A DNA stretch of 64,000 bases from SOIA01 sp964348015 (lineage in GTDB: Bacteria > Acidobacteriota > Aminicenantia > Aminicenantales > Aminicenantaceae), in NCBI GenBank assembly GCA_964348015.1, contig CAYGBC010000039.1, forward strand, positions 113,209 through 177,208, given 5' to 3'. A program made the translations under genes and the position numbers. The notes beneath the pieces are model-generated. The model was not told where the DNA came from. It was given only the letters and a program-made list of their open reading frames with translations, and made no database searches. Shown here piece after piece: positions 9,200 through 16,949 of this stretch. Position 1 is the stretch's first letter. Each line of letters starts with the position of its first letter.

Positions 9200-9895
9200 T
9201 CATTCATTCTCTTCTTTGACGATCTGGCCGTCCCGGAGGTATATTCGTCTCCGGGCGATCGAGGCCACATCCGGGTCATGAGAGACCAGGATGATCGTGA
9301 TCTTTTTTTCCAGGTTGAGTTTCTGGAAGATGTCCATGATCTCTTTTCCTGTCTTTGAGTCCAGGTTTCCGGTGGGCTCGTCTGCGAGGACCAGGGAAGG
9401 ATTGTTGATCAGAGACCGGGCGATGGCGACTCTCTGCTGTTCTCCTCCTGAAAGCTGGTTTGTCCTGTGGAGTTCCCTCCCTTTCAAACCGACTTCTTCT
9501 AAGACGTTATAGGCCATCTCCTTGGATTTTTTGGCCGGTGTGCTCGAATACAGGAGGGGGAGCTCGGTGTTCTCAAGGGCGGTGGTGCGGGAAAGAAGGT
9601 TGAAGGTTTGAAAGACGAAGCCGATTTTTTTATTCCTGATCCGGGCCAGTCTATTTTTGTCCAGGGTGGAGACCTCTTGTCCCTCTAAAATGTATTTTCC
9701 TTCTGTGGGCCTGTCCAGACAGCCGATGATGTTCATCAAAGTCGATTTGCCGGAGCCTGAGGGGCCCATGATGGCCACGAGATCGCCTTCGTGAATTTCG
9801 TAAGAGACACCCCTGAGCGCGTTGACCTCTGTCTCTCCGATCTTGTACACCTTCTTGAGGTTCTCCAGTTGAATAAGGCTGTTGTTACGGCTCAT
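9200..9895 (-). CDS. ABC transporter ATP-binding protein (MacB/LolD type)
   Basis: The 231-residue ATPase has all canonical motifs: Walker A GPSGSGKST at about residues 44-52, a Q-loop (FVFQTFNLL), signature LSGGEQQRVAIARSL at about 148, Walker B LVLADEPTGNLDSKTG and H-loop VSHD. The sequence VNALRGVSYEI and the DEPTGNLD motif are typical of the lipoprotein/macrolide export subfamily. It is the energising subunit for the permease gene 43 nt downstream. The MacA-like adaptor gene ends 46 nt upstream of it. The substrate cannot be read from the sequence. Confidence 0.93.
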   Translation of the reverse strand: MSRNNSLIQLENLKKVYKIGETEVNALRGVSYEIHEGDLVAIMGPSGSGKSTLMNIIGCLDRPTEGKYILEGQEVSTLDKNRLARIRNKKIGFVFQTFNLLSRTTALENTELPLLYSSTPAKKSKEMAYNVLEEVGLKGRELHRTNQLSGGEQQRVAIARSLINNPSLVLADEPTGNLDSKTGKEIMDIFQKLNLEKKITIILVSHDPDVASIARRRIYLRDGQIVKEENE

Positions 9896-9940
9896 TGATT
9901 TCTTTCCTTCTAATGGTCTTGATTCTCGAAGGGAAAAAGA

Positions 9941-11299
9941 CTATCGGAACATCCTCATCATGGAGGGAGGCCTGCTGGAGGAGGAGCGGCTGCTGTCTTC
10001 GGAGTTCTCTCCTGTGATCACAAGCTGTCCTTCTTCCAGGTCTCCGGAAACGATTTCCGTATAAGAATTATCCGTCACTCCCTTCCGGATGAACAGCATT
10101 TTGATCTGGCCGTTCTCGTCCTCGATCCAGACCCGCCCAAAATCTCTCATTTGTCTTCCCGACATGCCAAAATTTCCCCTTCTGGATTGGCGCTGTCCTG
10201 CTTCAGTCCTCTGTGTGCCCTGCCGTTGGGTTTCTCTATTCTGCTCGGGTTTCCTCTCGGGGATCGTTCCTTCTCTGCGTGCGGCTCTTTCCTCTCTCAT
10301 CCGTTTCATGAGTTCCATCATTTCTTCCTGGCTCAAATTGGGAGTGAAACGGAGGGCCGCATTCGGGACGCGGAGAGCATTCCGCGCTTCTCCGGTCACG
10401 ATCGAGACGGTCGCGGTCATCCCGGGTCTCAGCTTCATCTCCGGATTGTCGACTTCGACGATAGTGGTGTAGGTGACGACATTCTGGACGATCTCGGGGG
10501 AATACCGGACCTGTTTGACCATTCCGCGGAAATTCTCATCCGGGAAGGCGTCGACAGTGAACCTGACTTTCTGGTCCTCCTTGACCTTTCCGATATCCGC
10601 CTCGTCCACGCTGCACTCCACCTGCATCTTAGCCAGGTCGTTGGCGATCTGGAAAAGAACCGGAGCCTGAAAACTGGCGGCCACAGTCTGGCCGACGTTG
10701 ACGTTCCGGTTAATGACCACGCCTTCGATCGGTGATTTAATGACGGTGTATGTCAGGTTGACCTTGCTCGTCTCGAGCTGGGATTTCGCCTGCTCCAGCC
10801 TGGCTTCTGCGGATTGGATGTCGGCCTTGGCGCCGTAATAATTGGTCTCGACTGCCTCCTTGTCTTCAAAAGACATCAGATCTTTTTCAAAGAGGCTCAG
10901 GGCGCGGTCATATTTTTTTTGAAGATTTTCGTAGGTGACTTTGGCTTTTTCCAGGGAAGCGACGGCGCTTTGGTAGTTGGCCTTATCCTGGTTCACCCGG
11001 CTTATGAATTGTGACTGTTCCAGTTGAGCGATGACCTGTCCCGCTTTCACCCGGGAATTGAAATCCACGTAGATCTCTTCAATCTCTCCTGAAACCTGGC
11101 TTCCCACGTCAACGATAGTCACGGGATTCAACGTTCCCGTGGTGACGACGAGGGCTTCGATGTTCCCCCGGTCCACCGCTTCTTTCTTGTATTTTTCACT
11201 GCTTCCGTTGCCGTTGTTGAAGACGGTCAGGCCGAGAACGATTCCTGTGACTGTCAGCGCGACAGTGATAACGGCTATAAGGATGATCTTCTTTTTCAT
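9941..11299 (-). CDS. MacA-like periplasmic adaptor (HlyD family)
   Basis: The membrane-fusion protein has an N-terminal signal anchor (KKIILIAVITVALTVTGIVL), a lipoyl half-motif (VSGEIEEIYVDFNSRVKAGQ), a long helical hairpin (about residues 90-190), a second lipoyl half (LTYTVIKSPIEGVVINRNV), and beta-barrel and membrane-proximal domains. A Glu/Arg/Gln-rich low-complexity insertion (about residues 330-395) interrupts the C-terminal domain, and the tail is Ser-rich; both are unusual for MacA. I place the start at 11299 because GGAG lies 6 nt before that ATG; an in-frame ATG four codons upstream has no such site. It couples the ABC permease to TolC. Confidence 0.88.
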   Translation of the reverse strand: MKKKIILIAVITVALTVTGIVLGLTVFNNGNGSSEKYKKEAVDRGNIEALVVTTGTLNPVTIVDVGSQVSGEIEEIYVDFNSRVKAGQVIAQLEQSQFISRVNQDKANYQSAVASLEKAKVTYENLQKKYDRALSLFEKDLMSFEDKEAVETNYYGAKADIQSAEARLEQAKSQLETSKVNLTYTVIKSPIEGVVINRNVNVGQTVAASFQAPVLFQIANDLAKMQVECSVDEADIGKVKEDQKVRFTVDAFPDENFRGMVKQVRYSPEIVQNVVTYTTIVEVDNPEMKLRPGMTATVSIVTGEARNALRVPNAALRFTPNLSQEEMMELMKRMREERAARREGTIPERKPEQNRETQRQGTQRTEAGQRQSRRGNFGMSGRQMRDFGRVWIEDENGQIKMLFIRKGVTDNSYTEIVSGDLEEGQLVITGENSEDSSRSSSSRPPSMMRMFR

Positions 11300-11312
11300 T
11301 TTTATCTCCATT

Positions 11313-11780
11313 TTATCTCGGTCTGCGCTTTTTGGAATGGTTTCCGTCGTCTTTTTTGTCCTTTCTGTGCTTATTCGAATACTCTTTTCTTCTGTCCGCT
11401 TCTTTTTTCCTCTGAGAGATATACTTTTTGATCATCGCATCAAACTTTTGAGCCTGTTCCTCGGTCAGAACGCTATTTATTTCTTCCTTGAGCTGATATC
11501 TCATGCTCTTCAGACGCGCATCGATATCTTTTCTCAGCGTTTTGAATCTTTCCTCGTTGTTCCTGAATACTTCTCTGATCTTATCCTCCTGCTCTGGGGT
11601 TAAGTTCAGCTCCACGACCATATCTTCCATGGAAGGAAAACGGACCGAGCTTCTTCTTCTGTCTTTTTTCTCGAATTTTTTATGAGTCAGATTCTTTTCC
11701 AGGAGCATTCCCCCCAGGATCCCTGCAGCAAAAACCACGATCAGAGACAACGCAATCCAGAATTTATAGTGATTTTTCAT
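11313..11780 (-). CDS. LTxxQ-motif periplasmic protein (CpxP/Spy or zinc-resistance-sensor like)
   Basis: The 155-residue protein has one N-terminal membrane or signal segment (FWIALSLIVVFAAGILGGML), a helical middle with LTPEQEDKIREVF and LTEEQAQKFDAMI, and a very basic C-terminus (HRKDKKDDGNHSKKRRPR). The paired LTxxQ motifs are the hallmark of Spy/CpxP/CnrX-like periplasmic proteins, which sense envelope stress or metals. It overlaps the anti-sigma gene by 4 nt and is followed 13 nt later by the MacA gene. A role in sensing the cargo of the exporter or tuning the sigma/anti-sigma pair is inferred from position. Confidence 0.72.
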   Translation of the reverse strand: MKNHYKFWIALSLIVVFAAGILGGMLLEKNLTHKKFEKKDRRRSSVRFPSMEDMVVELNLTPEQEDKIREVFRNNEERFKTLRKDIDARLKSMRYQLKEEINSVLTEEQAQKFDAMIKKYISQRKKEADRRKEYSNKHRKDKKDDGNHSKKRRPR

Positions 11781-12280
11781 GGCTGATATCTCCTTGTATC
11801 GGCATTGGAGCCGTTGTTGTTTTCCTCCGCAGTAAAAATAAGCTCCATGTTTTTGTCCACAAAGCTTTCTCTGTCTAACAACGCGCTCGTCTCTTCGAGC
11901 GGATTGAGGTTACGGAGAAGAGCTTCTGATTGGCTGAGTTCTGTTCCTTCCTGAGGCGAGAGCAGGAGTATAGCGGTTCCAAACAGTATGATCAAAACAA
12001 GAGAAACAGGAATGGTCCGAATGCCCCACTGTTTCCACACGGTCCACGGCTCGGAGGCCTTCCTCTCTTTCAGCTTGGCTTTGAGGCGTTCCTCAAAATA
12101 GGGTTTGGGCTCCGGAAAATCTTTTTCTTTCAGTGAATTGAGGATGACCTTGTATTCTTCCTGAGTCGCGGAACAGAGAGAACACTTCTGCAAGTGCGCA
12201 TCGAGTTCCTTTTTCTCGTGAGATGTGATTCGCCCGTCCAAAGCGCGGAGTATCGCTTTCTCGCATTTCTTACAATCCAT
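11777..12280 (-). CDS. Zinc-finger anti-sigma factor
   Basis: The 167-residue protein opens with a ZAS-type zinc domain: MDCKKC, then HLQKCSLC (the Hx3Cx2C signature) at about residues 29-36. A single transmembrane helix (about residues 88-110, IPVSLVLIILFGTAILLL) separates the cytoplasmic sigma-binding part from a short periplasmic tail. It starts 11 nt inside the end of the sigma gene and overlaps the LTxxQ gene by 4 nt, so all three are translationally linked. It would hold the ECF sigma factor inactive until an envelope signal releases it. Confidence 0.87.
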   Translation of the reverse strand: MDCKKCEKAILRALDGRITSHEKKELDAHLQKCSLCSATQEEYKVILNSLKEKDFPEPKPYFEERLKAKLKERKASEPWTVWKQWGIRTIPVSLVLIILFGTAILLLSPQEGTELSQSEALLRNLNPLEETSALLDRESFVDKNMELIFTAEENNNGSNADTRRYQP

Positions 12281-12845
12281 GATGACCTCCTTTTTGGCTT
12301 AAGAAAGGCGCCAGTTTTTTCCGGAGAAGTTTCCTGGCTCTGTGAAGGCGTGAATCCACAGTCCCAGGAGAAATTTTCAGGACCCTGGAGATCTCTTCAT
12401 AGGAAAGCCCCTGAATATCTCTCAAAGACAGGATGACCTGGTGCTTCTCGGGAAGAGTCCGGATCGTCTCGCGGACGACTTTCCTTCTTTGTTTTTCAGT
12501 GGATTCCTTTTCCTTTTTCATCATGTCATCTTCCCGGAGGATCGAACTTTCCTTGATCTCGTCGAAAGGGAGATTTTTCACTCGTCCCGTCTTTCTCAGA
12601 AAATCCCGAATATGGTTGACCGTAATCCTGTAGAGCCAAGTTCCGAATCCAGACCTGAGCTGGAATCTCGGGAGAGCGTAATAGGCCTTGATGAATGCCT
12701 CCTGAGCCAAGTCGTCGGCTGTATCGCGGTCACGTGTTAAACTGAAAGCCAAATTAAACACCTTTGTTCTGTATTTTTTCACCAGCGAGGCAAAGGCGTT
12801 TTCGTCGCCTTCCTTGCTCAATTGTATGAGTTCTTTCTCTTCCAT
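12270..12845 (-). CDS. ECF-type RNA polymerase sigma factor (sigma-70 family)
   Basis: The 191-residue protein has region 2 (VFNLAFSLTRDRDTADDLAQ and FGTWLYRITVNHIRDFLR) and region 4 with a helix-turn-helix (LSYEEISRVLKISPGTVDSR). There is no region 1 or 3, which is the ECF layout. I start at the ATG at 12845 (MEEKELIQLSKEGDENAFAS), where region 2 begins normally; a longer frame to 12974 has no homology-like content. It heads the longest co-oriented gene run in the window, so it probably controls the efflux genes downstream and its own transcription. I could not identify its cognate promoter with confidence. Confidence 0.92.
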   Translation of the reverse strand: MEEKELIQLSKEGDENAFASLVKKYRTKVFNLAFSLTRDRDTADDLAQEAFIKAYYALPRFQLRSGFGTWLYRITVNHIRDFLRKTGRVKNLPFDEIKESSILREDDMMKKEKESTEKQRRKVVRETIRTLPEKHQVILSLRDIQGLSYEEISRVLKISPGTVDSRLHRARKLLRKKLAPFLSQKGGHHGL

Positions 12846-12860
12846 GCGACATCCGCATCT

Positions 12861-12894
12861 CTTTGCCTCCGTGCACTCTTTAGACGGAGGAAAG
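12861..12894 (-). promoter_or_regulatory. Inverted repeat in the 5' leader of the sigma-factor gene
   Basis: On the minus strand the arms CCTCCGT and ACGGAGG pair perfectly around an 11-nt loop, with flanking CTTT/AAAG extending the stem past one mismatch. It lies about 16-50 nt upstream of the chosen ATG. It has no T-run, so it is not an obvious terminator. It could shape the leader mRNA or bind a regulator. Function is not known. Confidence 0.4.
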
Positions 12895-13077
12895 AGAAGA
12901 ATCTTCCGTCTTGCCTGACGAACAGAGTAACAATTCTGTTTACTTTTTATTTTAAAGCATAGACTGTGATTCATAAAGAACTATCTGCTGCTGGGCGGAG
13001 AAAGGCAATTCTTGAATAGAAAAGTAGCATTCTCTCTTGGAAATATATTGCGTTAGCTTTAAAGGGTGTGTGAGTTT

Positions 13078-13449
13078 TTATTTCTTCTTTGCAGTCCATT
13101 CGCGGGAGCCGAAATTGCCCATCTGGACTGTGCCGGACATCGTATCCCCTTCGACCTTGCCTTTGTAAGTGATCGTCATGTCCCCTCTTTGGGTGGAAAA
13201 GTTGAAGGACCATTCGATCTCGTTTCCTTTGATCGTTCCTTCCCCGGTCATCTCATTCCCACGAAAGCCCTGCATGGTCACGGTGATTTTTTCGCCGTCC
13301 TGCTCGATGCGGGCATCCTGGGTCCTTGTCCCCTGTCGCCCCTCTGAAGTGATCTCCCAGTCTCCAGACACGTCCACTCCCAGAGCTCCGAGGGAAACTA
13401 CAAAAAAGGCCAGAGCGAGCAGGGCGATGAGTGATTTTGTTTGGGTCAT
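13078..13449 (-). CDS. Small secreted protein of unknown function
   Basis: The 123-residue protein has a clear signal peptide (MTQTKSLIALLALAFFVVSLGALG). The mature part, of about 95 residues, is built of short beta strands and Gly/Thr turns (VSGDWEITSEGRQG, GEGTIKGNEIEWSF, TYKGKVEGDTMSGTVQMG). This gives a lipocalin-like or small beta-barrel look seen in many uncharacterised exported proteins. AAGGAG lies 6 nt before the ATG. It is read divergently from the succinate dehydrogenase operon, with 320 nt between them, and downstream of it lie 232 nt with no gene before the sigma factor. No function can be assigned. Confidence 0.7.
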   Translation of the reverse strand: MTQTKSLIALLALAFFVVSLGALGVDVSGDWEITSEGRQGTRTQDARIEQDGEKITVTMQGFRGNEMTGEGTIKGNEIEWSFNFSTQRGDMTITYKGKVEGDTMSGTVQMGNFGSREWTAKKK

Positions 13450-13769
13450 GTTGTTCTCCTTTTTTGATTTATGTTCATTGGTTACTTAGAGGCCGACGCC
13501 TCGATTTTCCTTTGCACTTTGATGTACCAATGTTTAGACGAAGGATTTAAATTTATCTTCCGCGTCCTACAAAAAAACTGGAGTTTCAATTGGCTGTTTT
13601 GACTATTCGCATGATAGGGATAAGAAGAGGAACCCGGTTCTTCAGTTGTTTGACCTGGAAATTCTATCTCGCAGCATTTGGATATCTATCGGAGAACGTT
13701 TTTGCCCTTTCTCTTGACATTCCGTTTTGACTTTAATTTAATATATCCTCCAAAGAAGGGAAAGATTTT
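13450..13769. other. Divergent intergenic region
   Basis: These 320 nt lie between the small secreted protein gene (minus) and the sdh operon (plus). They hold the strong plus-strand promoter listed separately and the Shine-Dalgarno region of the minus-strand gene. A GAGGC/GCCTC inverted repeat lies at about 13490-13503. I see no further gene. Confidence 0.5.
13714..13742 (+). promoter_or_regulatory. Predicted sigma-70 promoter of the sdh-Rieske-cytochrome b operon
   Basis: TTGACA (13714-13719), a 17-nt spacer, then TTTAAT (13737-13742), about 28 nt before the first start codon of the operon. The -35 box is a perfect consensus match and the spacing is ideal. Confidence 0.75.
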
Positions 13770-14078
13770 ATGTTCGTTTGGCTCTTCCACCGCGTGAGCG
13801 GACTCCTGCTGATCCTCCTCCTGGGCGTGAAGTTTCTCACCTCATTTTTCTTGATGACGAAGGAGCAGAAACCGGATTGGGCTCTCGTTCTTCATACAAA
13901 CGCTTTAACGGATACACTCCTGATCATCTTGATCGTTTTCCATGCGCTTTACGGATTGAGAACGGTCATCATCGACCTCGGAGTGAAGAAGGAAAAGCTG
14001 CTCTTCTGGGTTTTCACTCTGCTCAGCGTCGTTCTGAGCGCCCTGCTGCTTATCGTATACTTCACCAGGAATTACTGA
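13770..14078 (+). CDS. Succinate dehydrogenase/fumarate reductase membrane anchor subunit
   Basis: The 102-residue protein has three transmembrane helices. Two candidate haem b ligands are His 7 in FHRVSGLLL and the His in FHALYGLRTVIIDL; the latter matches the SdhD-type motif with its downstream Asp. It anchors the flavoprotein and iron-sulfur subunits and contributes the quinone site. Only one anchor gene is present instead of the usual SdhC plus SdhD pair. The next gene starts immediately after its TGA with no gap. Confidence 0.85.
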   Translation: MFVWLFHRVSGLLLILLLGVKFLTSFFLMTKEQKPDWALVLHTNALTDTLLIILIVFHALYGLRTVIIDLGVKKEKLLFWVFTLLSVVLSALLLIVYFTRNY

Positions 14079-15776
14079 ATGTTAAGTCAGGACATCCTTG
14101 TGGTTGGAGGTGGGTTGGCCGGATTGGCGGCCGCACTCGCCAGTGACCCTCGACTGAAAGTCGCCGTCATTTCCAAGGTCCATCCGCTCCGCTCCCATTC
14201 TGTCGCAGCCCAGGGAGGGATCAACGCGGCTCTGGGGAACAGCCCTGATGGCCGGGATGATACCTGGGAGAAGCATGCCTTCGACACTATCAAGGGAAGC
14301 GATTATCTGGCCGACCAGGATATCGCTGAACTGATGTGCGAGAAAGCGATTTCGACCATCTACAAACTGGAACATCTGGGCGTTCCGTTCAGCCGCTTTC
14401 CCGGGAGGGTCATCGCCCAGAGGCCGTTTGGAGGGGCGGGGTTCCCTCGAACTTGCTACGCGGCCGACAGGACCGGTCTGGTCATCCTCCACACGCTTTA
14501 CGAACAGTCTGTCAAGAGACAGGTCAAGTTCTATAACGAATGGCTGGTGACTCAACTTGTGGTCAAGGATGGAAAGTGTCTGGGAGTTGTGGTCTATGAC
14601 CTGGCCACAGGGGATATAGTCCCTGTCAAAGCCCGCGCTGTAATTTTCGCGACGGGGGGATACGGGAGAGTTTACCTGAGGACAACGAATGCTTTCATCA
14701 ACCACGGAAGCGGTATCGGGATTGCCTACAGAGCCGGTGTTCCTCTGAAAGACATGGAATTTGTCCAGTTCCATCCCACCTCTCTGTACGACACGAATAT
14801 TCTGATTACAGAGGGCGCTCGGGGCGAAGGCGGCTATCTGGTAAACAATAAAGGGAAGAGGTTTATGGAGGATTACGCTCCGTCCGCGATGGAGCTGGCG
14901 CCCCGGGATATAGTCGCCCGCTCTATCCAGACAGAGATTGAAAAAGGAAACGGGTTTGAAGACCAGTACGTCCATCTGGATCTGCGGCATCTCGGAGAGA
15001 AAAAGATCAAAAAGAGACTTCCTGGCATCAGAGAGATAAGCATCAATTTTGCCGGGATCGACCCAATAGATTCACCCCTTCCCATCCAACCGGCGCAGCA
15101 TTATTCGATGGGAGGGATCGATGTCAACGCCCAGTGTGCCTCGATCGTAGAAGGTTTTTACGCAGCCGGGGAATGTGCCTGTGTGAGTATTCATGGGGCG
15201 AATCGTCTGGGTGGCAACTCACTGCTGGATACCGTGGTGTTTGGCCAGATTGCTGGAGAAGAGGCAACGCGGGCGGTCAAGGGAAGCAAGGCGTCCGAAG
15301 ATGCGGAAAAAATCCTCCTGGATGAGGCTTTAAAAGTGAAAAAGAGAATCGAAGAGTGGGGAAAGAAGGATTCCGGAGAAAAGGTGCACCGTATGTTGAA
15401 CAGGCTGAAAGTGATCATGAGCGAGAACGTGGATATGTTCAGGTATAAGAAGGACTTAACCAGAGCCGTGGAGGAGATTGCCGAGCTGAGAGAGGATTAT
15501 GAGAGAGTTTTCATCTCAGGCCATTGCCTCCGTTACAGCCAGGAACTCGTGAATATCCTCGAGTTTGACTCTATGCTGGACCTCGCTGAAGTCATCACGT
15601 TGGGAGCGTTGAACAGGGAAGAGACCCGAGGCTCCCATTTCCGTGTGGATTTTAAAGGACGGAATGATAAGGAATGGCTGAAACATACACTGGTCACTTT
15701 AAAAGATGGGAAGCCCCGGATCAGCTATAAAGATGTGAACATTACCAAGTACGAACCCAAGGCCAGGAAATACTGA
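14079..15776 (+). CDS. sdhA: Succinate dehydrogenase/fumarate reductase flavoprotein subunit
   Basis: The 565-residue catalytic subunit has the FAD-binding Rossmann motif VVGGGLAGLAAAL at residues 8-20 and RSHSVAAQGGINAAL, whose His 40 is the expected covalent FAD attachment residue. Substrate-site elements include QFHPTSLYDT, TEGARGEGGYLVN and HYSMGGIDVN. It oxidises succinate to fumarate (or the reverse) in the cytoplasm and passes electrons to the iron-sulfur subunit. It is tightly packed between anchor and SdhB genes. Sequence alone does not settle whether it works mainly as dehydrogenase or fumarate reductase. Confidence 0.95.
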   Translation: MLSQDILVVGGGLAGLAAALASDPRLKVAVISKVHPLRSHSVAAQGGINAALGNSPDGRDDTWEKHAFDTIKGSDYLADQDIAELMCEKAISTIYKLEHLGVPFSRFPGRVIAQRPFGGAGFPRTCYAADRTGLVILHTLYEQSVKRQVKFYNEWLVTQLVVKDGKCLGVVVYDLATGDIVPVKARAVIFATGGYGRVYLRTTNAFINHGSGIGIAYRAGVPLKDMEFVQFHPTSLYDTNILITEGARGEGGYLVNNKGKRFMEDYAPSAMELAPRDIVARSIQTEIEKGNGFEDQYVHLDLRHLGEKKIKKRLPGIREISINFAGIDPIDSPLPIQPAQHYSMGGIDVNAQCASIVEGFYAAGECACVSIHGANRLGGNSLLDTVVFGQIAGEEATRAVKGSKASEDAEKILLDEALKVKKRIEEWGKKDSGEKVHRMLNRLKVIMSENVDMFRYKKDLTRAVEEIAELREDYERVFISGHCLRYSQELVNILEFDSMLDLAEVITLGALNREETRGSHFRVDFKGRNDKEWLKHTLVTLKDGKPRISYKDVNITKYEPKARKY

Positions 15777-15777
15777 A

Positions 15778-16503
15778 ATGGAATATTTATTCAGGATTTT
15801 GCGCTTCGACCCGAAGAAAGACGAACACCCCTGTTTCCAGGATTTTTCTTACGAGACCAAAGAGAAGAAATCGATGCTGGAAGCCTTGATGGACATCCGG
15901 AATGAACAAGACTGCACCCTTGCGTTCCGTTACAGCTGCCGGGAGGCCATCTGCGGATCGTGCGGTATGGTGATCAACGGGAAATTCGATCTGGCCTGCA
16001 GGACCATGGTGGATTCTCTGAAATCATCGCTCATCGTTATCGAGCCGCTTCCCAACCTGGAAGTCCAGAAGGATCTGGCTGTTGATATGGAACCCTTTTT
16101 TGAAGCTGTCCGAAGGATTGAACCTTACTTATTTTCTGAAGGGGAAATATTGGAGAAGGGCCATCGAATCGAGGACAGAGAGATGGATAAGATTTTTCAG
16201 TATGTCAACTGCATCCTGTGCGGATGCTGCTACAGCGCCTGCCCGGTGGCGTCTCGCGACGAGAGGTACCTGGGACCGGCGGCTCTGGCCAAGCTCTATC
16301 GGTTTGTCAAGGACCCGAGGGATAAGCGGCCTTTTTCCAGCTGGTCAAGAGTCAACACAGAAGCCGGGTTGTGGGGGTGTGACACGGTGTTCAGGTGCAA
16401 CGAGGTCTGCCCCAAGGATGTCCGGCCAGCGGACGGCATCGAAGCTTTGAGAAGAAAACTGGTCATAGAGAAGGTCAAACGGATTTTGAGGAAAAAAAGA
16501 TGA
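15778..16503 (+). CDS. sdhB: Succinate dehydrogenase/fumarate reductase iron-sulfur subunit
   Basis: The 241-residue protein has all cluster ligands: 2Fe-2S Cys 54, 59, 62 and 74 (SCREAICGSCG, then DLAC); 4Fe-4S Cys 145, 148 and 151; and the remaining cysteines 155, 201, 207 and 211 (CPV and RCNEVCPKDV) for the 3Fe-4S centre and the last 4Fe-4S ligand. It relays electrons between FAD and the membrane quinone. It starts 1 nt after the sdhA stop, and its own stop overlaps the Rieske start (ATGA), tying the two complexes into one transcript. Confidence 0.95.
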   Translation: MEYLFRILRFDPKKDEHPCFQDFSYETKEKKSMLEALMDIRNEQDCTLAFRYSCREAICGSCGMVINGKFDLACRTMVDSLKSSLIVIEPLPNLEVQKDLAVDMEPFFEAVRRIEPYLFSEGEILEKGHRIEDREMDKIFQYVNCILCGCCYSACPVASRDERYLGPAALAKLYRFVKDPRDKRPFSSWSRVNTEAGLWGCDTVFRCNEVCPKDVRPADGIEALRRKLVIEKVKRILRKKR

Positions 16504-16949
16504 GGCTCAAACATTCTCTGTTCACGCGCCGCCAATTTTTAAACGGACTTCTCGGGGGATGGCTGGGCGCTTTGGCAGCCTCTTTGCTGTATCCTGTTTT
16601 GAGATTTGTCTTCCCTCCTGTGAGGGAGCCAGACCAGGTTATACGGCCCTTTTCGGATTTCAAGGATATGGAGACGAATACTGTTAAAAATTTTTCCTGG
16701 GGAAGCAAACCGGGAATAATCAAGAAAAACGATGACGGTTCATTCACGGCTTTTGTCGCCGTCTGCACGCATCTGGATTGCAATGTCAGGTACCTTTCCG
16801 ACCAGAGGAAGTTCTTTTGTGCCTGTCATGATGGCTGGTACGATCAAGACGGCCTTAATATCGGGGGGCCTCCGCCCCGGCCTCTGCGCCGGTTGAACTT
16901 ATCAGTCGAAGGGGAAGATCTGGTTATTAAAAGAGAGGGAGTGGAATGA
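16500..16949 (+). CDS. Rieske [2Fe-2S] subunit of a cytochrome bc-type complex
   Basis: The 149-residue protein has a twin-arginine-like leader (FTRRQFLNGLLGG) and signal anchor, so it is probably Tat-exported to face the periplasm. Box I is CTHLDC (Cys 89, His 91, Cys 94) and box II is CACHDG (Cys 107, Cys 109, His 110), giving two Cys and two His cluster ligands plus the disulfide pair. Box II lacks the usual CPCHGS wording, which may shift its redox potential (inference). The start at 16500 is set by the ATGA overlap with sdhB and by the leader. It overlaps the cytochrome b gene by 4 nt. Confidence 0.93.
   Translation: MRLKHSLFTRRQFLNGLLGGWLGALAASLLYPVLRFVFPPVREPDQVIRPFSDFKDMETNTVKNFSWGSKPGIIKKNDDGSFTAFVAVCTHLDCNVRYLSDQRKFFCACHDGWYDQDGLNIGGPPPRPLRRLNLSVEGEDLVIKREGVE

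Noticed and set aside
12971..13213. 80-codon minus-strand frame upstream of the sigma factor
   Set aside because: It overlaps the secreted protein in another frame and has no ribosome site or recognisable motif.
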